Origin: an uncultured Oscillospiraceae bacterium
GTDB lineage: Bacteria > Bacillota > Clostridia > Oscillospirales > Oscillospiraceae
DNA: 64,000 bases
Direction of reading: 5' to 3'
Assembly: GCA_910578735.1 (NCBI GenBank)
Contig: CAJTSQ010000002.1
Location: forward strand, 79,517-143,516
Part shown: piece after piece, positions 60,393-64,000 of the stretch
Numbering within the stretch: the first letter of the stretch is position 1
How the letters are laid out: every line of letters begins with the position of its first letter
Made by a program: the position numbers and the translations under genes
The notes under the pieces: model-generated
Told to the model about the DNA's origin: nothing
The model's database searches: none
Seen by the model: only the letters and a program-made list of their open reading frames with translations

Positions 60393-61402
60393 AAAAACTG
60401 TTTGAACATCTCAAGGACATTTTGGAGCAGGAAGAAAATGCTGTACTGGTGACTGTCGTGGCCAGCTCCGGCTCCACCCCCCGCGGAGCCGGAGCCAGGA
60501 TGCTGGTAACCCGGGCCGGACGCATTTACGGCACCATCGGCGGCGGCGAGGTGGAACACCGCGCAGAACAGCTGGCCCTAAAGGCATTAGCAGAGAAGTA
60601 TTCCTGCACGGAACATTTCCGTCTGTACAGGAACCAGGTGCAGGACCTGGGGATGGTATGCGGCGGGGAAGTGACGGTCTATTTTCACTATATCGCCGCG
60701 GAAGACAGCACGTTCCTGTCTCTGGTTGAACACGCGCTGGAGCTGTTCCGTCACGGCGAGGAGAGCTGGCTGGCCACCGACATCACCCCCGGCGGAACAG
60801 GCACGCTGTCCTTATACGGAAGGGTGCAGGGCGTTCTGGGTTCCCCCCTTCCCGACGAGGTTCTGGAGCAGGCAGGTCCTGCCCCAAAGCAGATAACTGC
60901 CGGCGGGAATATTTATTATATCGAACCTCTCCTGCGGGCCGGTATTGTCTACATCTTTGGAGGCGGACATGTGTCCCAGGCACTGGTTCCGGCCTTAACC
61001 GCGGTAGACTTCCGCTGCCGGGTACTGGAGGACCGGGCCGACTTCTGTGCTCTATCCCTGTTCCCCGGCGCGGAGCAGACCCTTCTGCTTCAAACCCAGG
61101 AGGATTGGGCCGGCCTGTCCGTCAAGGAAGATGACTATGTGTGCATCATGACTCGGGGACACAAGAATGATCTGGCCTGTGAGGCCTTTGCTTTAAGAAC
61201 GCCCGCCCGGTATATCGGGGTAATTGGGAGCCGTAAAAAAACCGCTGCTGTCAACGCCAGACTCAAAGAGATGGGATTTACCGACAGCGACCTGGCGCGG
61301 ATTACCACCCCTATCGGATTGGACATCGGCGCACAGACCCCCGCTGAGATTGCGGTCAGCATTACCGCCCAGCTGATTCAAGTGCGGGCCGGGAAAATAT
61401 AG
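60389..61402 (+). CDS. XdhC/CoxI-family molybdenum hydroxylase maturation factor
   Basis: Protein of 337 residues with the two XdhC domains. The N-terminal half has VVASSGSTPRGAGARMLV and GTIGGGEVEHRA with a later MVCGGEVTVYFH. The C-terminal Rossmann half has IFGGGHVSQALVPAL and PARYIGVIGSRKKTAAV. XdhC proteins carry and sulfurate the molybdenum cofactor for insertion into xanthine dehydrogenase-like enzymes. No such enzyme is in the window. Last gene of modABC-mocA-xdhC. Confidence 0.9.
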   Translation: MKKLFEHLKDILEQEENAVLVTVVASSGSTPRGAGARMLVTRAGRIYGTIGGGEVEHRAEQLALKALAEKYSCTEHFRLYRNQVQDLGMVCGGEVTVYFHYIAAEDSTFLSLVEHALELFRHGEESWLATDITPGGTGTLSLYGRVQGVLGSPLPDEVLEQAGPAPKQITAGGNIYYIEPLLRAGIVYIFGGGHVSQALVPALTAVDFRCRVLEDRADFCALSLFPGAEQTLLLQTQEDWAGLSVKEDDYVCIMTRGHKNDLACEAFALRTPARYIGVIGSRKKTAAVNARLKEMGFTDSDLARITTPIGLDIGAQTPAEIAVSITAQLIQVRAGKI

Positions 61403-61455
61403 TCACCACACCTGAAAATCGGTAAAGTCCAGCGGCCAAAGCAGGCTCAGGCAAT

Positions 61456-61486
61456 GAAAAAAGAGCGCTCCCGGCGGAGCGCTCTT
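61456..61486. terminator. Bidirectional terminator
   Basis: An 11-bp perfect stem AAGAGCGCTCC / GGAGCGCTCTT with a CGGC loop. On the minus strand T6 follows, ending the infC-rpmI-rplT operon. It also lies after xdhC on the plus strand. Confidence 0.9.
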
Positions 61487-61496
61487 AACATTTCCA

Positions 61497-61853
61497 TCAG
61501 GCCAAGGCCTTTTTGGCGGTTTCGGTGAGCTGTGTGAAAGCGGCCTTATCATTGACAGCCAGCTCGGCCAGCATCTTGCGGTTAATCACGATGCCAGACT
61601 TCTTCAGCCCGTTCATAAAGGTGGAGTAGTTCATGCCGTTCATCTTGCAGCCGGCATTGATTCGGGTGATCCACAGCTGGCGGAAGTCGCGCTTTTTCAG
61701 CTTGCGGCCGGTATAGGCGTATACGCCGGACTTCATGACGGCCTGATTGGCCATCTTGAAATGCTTGGACTTGGAACCCCAGTAGCCCTTGGCCATCTTG
61801 AGGATTTTATTTCTTCTCTTGCGCGTCATCATCGCGCCCTTCACTCTTGCCAT
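61497..61853 (-). CDS. rplT: 50S ribosomal protein L20
   Basis: Ribosomal protein of 118 residues, full length, highly basic. MARVKGAMMTRKRRNKILK at the start and RQLWITRINAGCKMNGMNYS in the middle are diagnostic. In many bacteria L20 represses its own operon by binding a leader. Last gene of infC-rpmI-rplT. Confidence 0.98.
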   Translation of the reverse strand: MARVKGAMMTRKRRNKILKMAKGYWGSKSKHFKMANQAVMKSGVYAYTGRKLKKRDFRQLWITRINAGCKMNGMNYSTFMNGLKKSGIVINRKMLAELAVNDKAAFTQLTETAKKALA

Positions 61854-61874
61854 GATTTGTTAACCTCCCTCTTC

Positions 61875-62087
61875 TTACTTGTACAGGATCATACGCTTGA
61901 TTGCGGCCTCGTTGGTCTTGTCGGCGTAAGTGGTGCCGCGCAGGGCCCGCTTCAGCTTGGTTGTCTTGCCGTGGCCGTTGAGCAGGTGGCGCTTCTTGGT
62001 CATGGCCCGCTTGACCTTGCCGGTTTTGGTGAGGGAGAAGCGCTTTTTGGCGCCGCTGTGCGTTTTGATCTTGATTTTGTTCGCCAT
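61875..62087 (-). CDS. rpmI: 50S ribosomal protein L35
   Basis: Ribosomal protein of 70 residues, very basic. KIKTHSGAKKRF, GKVKRAMTKKRHLLNGHGKT and the LILYK-type end (KRMILYK) are typical. The start at 62087 follows AAAAGGAG. Between infC and rplT. Confidence 0.97.
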   Translation of the reverse strand: MANKIKIKTHSGAKKRFSLTKTGKVKRAMTKKRHLLNGHGKTTKLKRALRGTTYADKTNEAAIKRMILYK

Positions 62088-62107
62088 AACAGTTTGAACT
62101 CCTTTTC

Positions 62108-62638
62108 TTACTTTTTCGCGTCTTTCGCAGGCTTGGGTGACAGGAAGATGGACATATGCCGGCCCTCCAGCTTGGGGGACTTGTCCATCACGGCGATCTC
62201 GCCGCACTCCTCTGCAAACTTGAGCAGCAGCTCCTGTCCGATGTTGGTGTGAGCCATCTCCCGGCCGCGGAAACGGACGGTGACCTTGCACCGGTTGCCT
62301 TCAGACAGGAATTTCTGGGCGTTGCGCAGCTTCACGTTGAAGTCGTTCACGTCGATGCTGGGGGACATGCGGATTTCTTTGATCTCCACCACCCGCTGGT
62401 TCTTACGGGCTTCCTTCTCGCGCTTGGTCTGCTCGAACCGATACTTACCGTAGTCCATGAGCTTGCACACGGGAGGGACGGCATTGGGGGAAATTTTGAC
62501 CAGATCCAGATTCCGCTCCTCGGCCAGGCGCAGGGCCTCTTGAGAAGACATGATGCCCAGCTGCTCGCCGGACTCAGAGATCAGCCGGACCTCTTTATCC
62601 CGGATTTCTTCGTTGGTTTGATGACCTGTGTTAGCGAT
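62108..62638 (-). CDS. infC: Translation initiation factor IF-3, with AUC start codon
   Basis: IF-3 of 176 residues. From the first ATG (62551) the protein would lack the conserved N-terminus. Reading upstream in frame, NEEIRDKEVRLISESGEQLG is present and begins at an ATC codon (62638), nine bases after GGAGG. infC is known for rare starts (AUU, AUC, AUA) through which IF-3 limits its own synthesis. The C-terminal RGREMAHTNIGQELL and RHMSIFLSPK are typical. First gene of the operon. Confidence 0.92.
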   Translation of the reverse strand: MANTGHQTNEEIRDKEVRLISESGEQLGIMSSQEALRLAEERNLDLVKISPNAVPPVCKLMDYGKYRFEQTKREKEARKNQRVVEIKEIRMSPSIDVNDFNVKLRNAQKFLSEGNRCKVTVRFRGREMAHTNIGQELLLKFAEECGEIAVMDKSPKLEGRHMSIFLSPKPAKDAKK

Positions 62639-62795
62639 GGGAAAGCACCTCCAGACAAATTAAAATGCGGGTTGCCGGTATGGCCCCCACATCACAACAA
62701 AACAGCGCCGGTTTGTCCGGCCTGTTTTTCTATGTTGACCCTTTGGCTCTGGCCTGGGGTGAGGACGGGGGAGCCGTACCTACTTTCTTGTACAC
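62639..62795 (-). promoter_or_regulatory. Leader of the infC-rpmI-rplT operon
   Basis: About 155 nt of untranslated RNA. It contains a hairpin GCCGG / CCGGC (with CAG/CTG extension) followed by TTTTGTTGTG at 62724-62693, which looks like an attenuator. L20-type leaders in Firmicutes act by L20-induced termination. I could not confirm the specific L20-leader fold by eye. Confidence 0.5.
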
Positions 62796-62800
62796 CGCAC

Positions 62801-62829
62801 ATTATAGCACCGGCAGGGGGTGCTGTCAA
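62801..62829 (-). promoter_or_regulatory. Promoter of the infC operon
   Basis: On the minus strand TTGACA, 17 bases, TATAAT: a perfect consensus, with the extended bases GC instead of TG. Confidence 0.9.
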
Positions 62830-62851
62830 GGATAATTTTTGCGCATCTCGA

Positions 62852-63403
62852 TCATTTTTTTCCTCTCCGCTTGGCCGCCATGTAGCGGTCCTCCTCACTG
62901 AAGATGCAGCCGCAGTACTTCTGCATATAAAATCCGTGTTCCCGGGCAAACTGCTGCCCCTCCTGAAACAGGGGGCGGAAGTCCCGGTAGAGGAACGCCA
63001 CGCCGTACTGCTCCCCCGCCTCCCGGGCGGCGGCGGCGATGGCCTCGTGGTTCTGGTAGGGGGAGATGAGCAGAGAGGTGGTGAAGCTGTCATAGCCGTT
63101 CTCGGCGGCGTATTGGGCAGTCCGCTCCATCCGGACCCGGTAGCAGTAGGCGCACCGGCCGTCGATATCCCCTGCCACGGCGGTGATAAAAGGCCGCAGG
63201 TCGTAGGTGCCGCCGATGACCAGTTTCATGCCAATCTCTTTGGCGTACTCTTCCAGGGTGTGCTTTCGGGCCTGGTACTCGGTGTATGGGTGGATATTGG
63301 GGTTGAACCAGAAGCCGGTGACGGACATGCCCTCCTCCCGCAGCAGGGCGATGGGACGGTTGGCGCAGGGGGCGCAGCAGATGTGCATTAAGGTATTCTT
63401 CAT
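62852..63403 (-). CDS. queH: Epoxyqueuosine reductase QueH
   Basis: Enzyme of 183 residues that reduces epoxyqueuosine in tRNA to queuosine. The DUF208/QueH cysteines are visible: HICCAPCAN at the N-terminus, and RCAYCYRVRM and KYCGCIFS further on. FWFNPNIHPYTEY is typical. It overlaps the SLOG gene by four bases (ATGA). GGAGG lies 11 bases before the ATG. Confidence 0.92.
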   Translation of the reverse strand: MKNTLMHICCAPCANRPIALLREEGMSVTGFWFNPNIHPYTEYQARKHTLEEYAKEIGMKLVIGGTYDLRPFITAVAGDIDGRCAYCYRVRMERTAQYAAENGYDSFTTSLLISPYQNHEAIAAAAREAGEQYGVAFLYRDFRPLFQEGQQFAREHGFYMQKYCGCIFSEEDRYMAAKRRGKK

Positions 63404-63915
63404 TGGCAAAAGTCCTCCAGGTCGATGGTGTGGACGGCCAGCCCCTTTTTCATGGCGTAGGCCAGCGTCTGGAAGGTGCCCCCCTTGGGCACACCGTTGT
63501 AGACGGCGATGAGCAGGCCGGAGCGGTCCACCATATAGCGGTTGCGGCGCATCATGCAGAAGCGATCGTAGTGGTGCTGGACCAGGGTCTCGTAGTCGCA
63601 CCGCTCCAGGATGGACCGGTAGCGCTCCCGCTCCCCCTCCGGCCAGCTGTCCGACTGGGTCTCGCAGGGCCGGGCGCACTCCAGGGTGATGTCCTCCTCC
63701 GCCTCCCGCAGGGCCAGCACCGCCTCGGCGCAGTATAAGTCGATTCCCCGGGCCATGCCGGTAATAAAGTGCCGGACCCCCGACACATAGGCGCCCTCCA
63801 CCGCCTGAGCAACGGCCCTTTTCAGCCGGACGCACCGGGGATCGGACTCCTCCTCTCCCCAGGGCAGCTTGTCGGGCCGGTGGCCGGTAAAGCAGCAGGT
63901 TTTCTCGCGGTCCAT
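63400..63915 (-). CDS. SLOG-family protein (DUF1273/YpsA-like)
   Basis: Protein of 171 residues. The N-terminal CCFTGHRPDKLPWG, then FITGMARGIDLYCAEAVL and the C-terminal SGLLIAVYNGVPKGGTFQTLAYA give the Rossmann-like SLOG (DprA/YpsA) pattern, which binds nucleotides or nucleotide derivatives. I chose the ATG at 63915, with AGGAGG upstream. Function is unknown. It is co-transcribed with queH. Confidence 0.8.
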   Translation of the reverse strand: MDREKTCCFTGHRPDKLPWGEEESDPRCVRLKRAVAQAVEGAYVSGVRHFITGMARGIDLYCAEAVLALREAEEDITLECARPCETQSDSWPEGERERYRSILERCDYETLVQHHYDRFCMMRRNRYMVDRSGLLIAVYNGVPKGGTFQTLAYAMKKGLAVHTIDLEDFCQ

Positions 63916-63942
63916 GTTGGCGGCCCTCCTTTCGCCCAATTG

Positions 63943-63999
63943 CCCCCCTTGCCAAAGGGAGGGGGACCGCCGGGCAAAGCCCGGCGGTGGAGGGATTCC
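63943..63999. repeat. Right end of the dispersed MITE-like repeat (partial)
   Basis: CCCCCTTGCCAAAGGGAGGGGG, then CCGCCGGGCAAAGCCCGGCGG and GGAGGGATTCC at the window edge. This is the same order of hairpins and the same terminal sequence as the right half of the element at 38029-38166. It probably continues no further, since the terminal repeat is reached. Confidence 0.65.
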
Positions 64000-64000
64000 G

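Noticed and set aside
62108..62551. infC considered as truncated or frameshifted
   Set aside because: The missing N-terminus is intact upstream in frame and begins at an ATC codon, a known infC start type.

Overview
The window looks like a chromosomal stretch of a GC-rich, anaerobic, Gram-positive gut Firmicute, most likely a member of the Oscillospiraceae (Flavonifractor, Lawsonibacter or Pseudoflavonifractor-like). This rests on gene content and composition: an Rnf ion-pumping complex, RqcH, Mini-III, YerC, a Spo0A-type DNA-binding domain, a tandem glycine riboswitch, strong GGAGG ribosome sites and low-GC promoters of TTGACA/TGnTATAAT type. The genus is an inference.

Layout. 1-4835 (minus): rnfCDGEAB, cut inside rnfB by the window edge. 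5370-6341: a secreted protein behind a long structured leader. 6398-7642 (minus): class I aminotransferase. 7719-13205 (minus): a dlt-like operon (MBOAT acyltransferase, two tandem DltD-like proteins, DltA-like ligase, carrier protein). 13332-18973 (minus): galacto-N-biose/lacto-N-biose uptake and phosphorolysis (ABC transporter, GH112 phosphorylase), divergent from an AraC-type regulator (19329-20171). 20190-25560: YgjV-like protein, a DUF4397 protein with 69-bp repeats, codBA for cytosine salvage, degV. 25735-30755: SGNH hydrolase and lipoprotein, two minus-strand genes, then a small protein and an SH3/NlpC-P60 wall hydrolase. Two promoters here carry WalR-like TGTWAH-N5-TGTWAH repeats. 30814-34656: MATE exporter, RlmD, GNAT protein. 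34725-37835 (minus): two AGCS amino-acid carriers behind a tandem glycine riboswitch. 38029-40951: a dispersed inverted repeat, then secA.

41102-46309 (minus): chemotaxis receptor, RqcH, a crystallin-J1-like protein and Mini-III. 46485-49263 (minus) is a visibly AT-richer segment with a stand-alone Spo0A C-terminal domain protein, an XRE regulator and an ECF sigma/DUF4367/secreted-protein module. It abuts a five-tRNA operon (Val-Asp-Phe-Gly-Cys). 50210-53213: pfkA; yerC, a methyltransferase and hslO. 54146-61402: a 1015-residue BTAD/AAA/TPR regulator followed by modABC, a MobA-like transferase and XdhC, a molybdenum uptake and molybdo-hydroxylase maturation set without a visible target enzyme. 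61497-62638 (minus): infC-rpmI-rplT with an AUC start on infC. 62852-63915 (minus): queH and a SLOG protein. A second copy of the dispersed repeat begins at the right edge.

Most of the window is ordinary core and catabolic metabolism. The features most worth a second look are the WalR-like operators, the duplicated DltD-like genes, the orphan Spo0A domain in the AT-rich segment, and the large regulator with a palindrome beside the molybdenum genes. I saw no CRISPR array, prophage or transposase.
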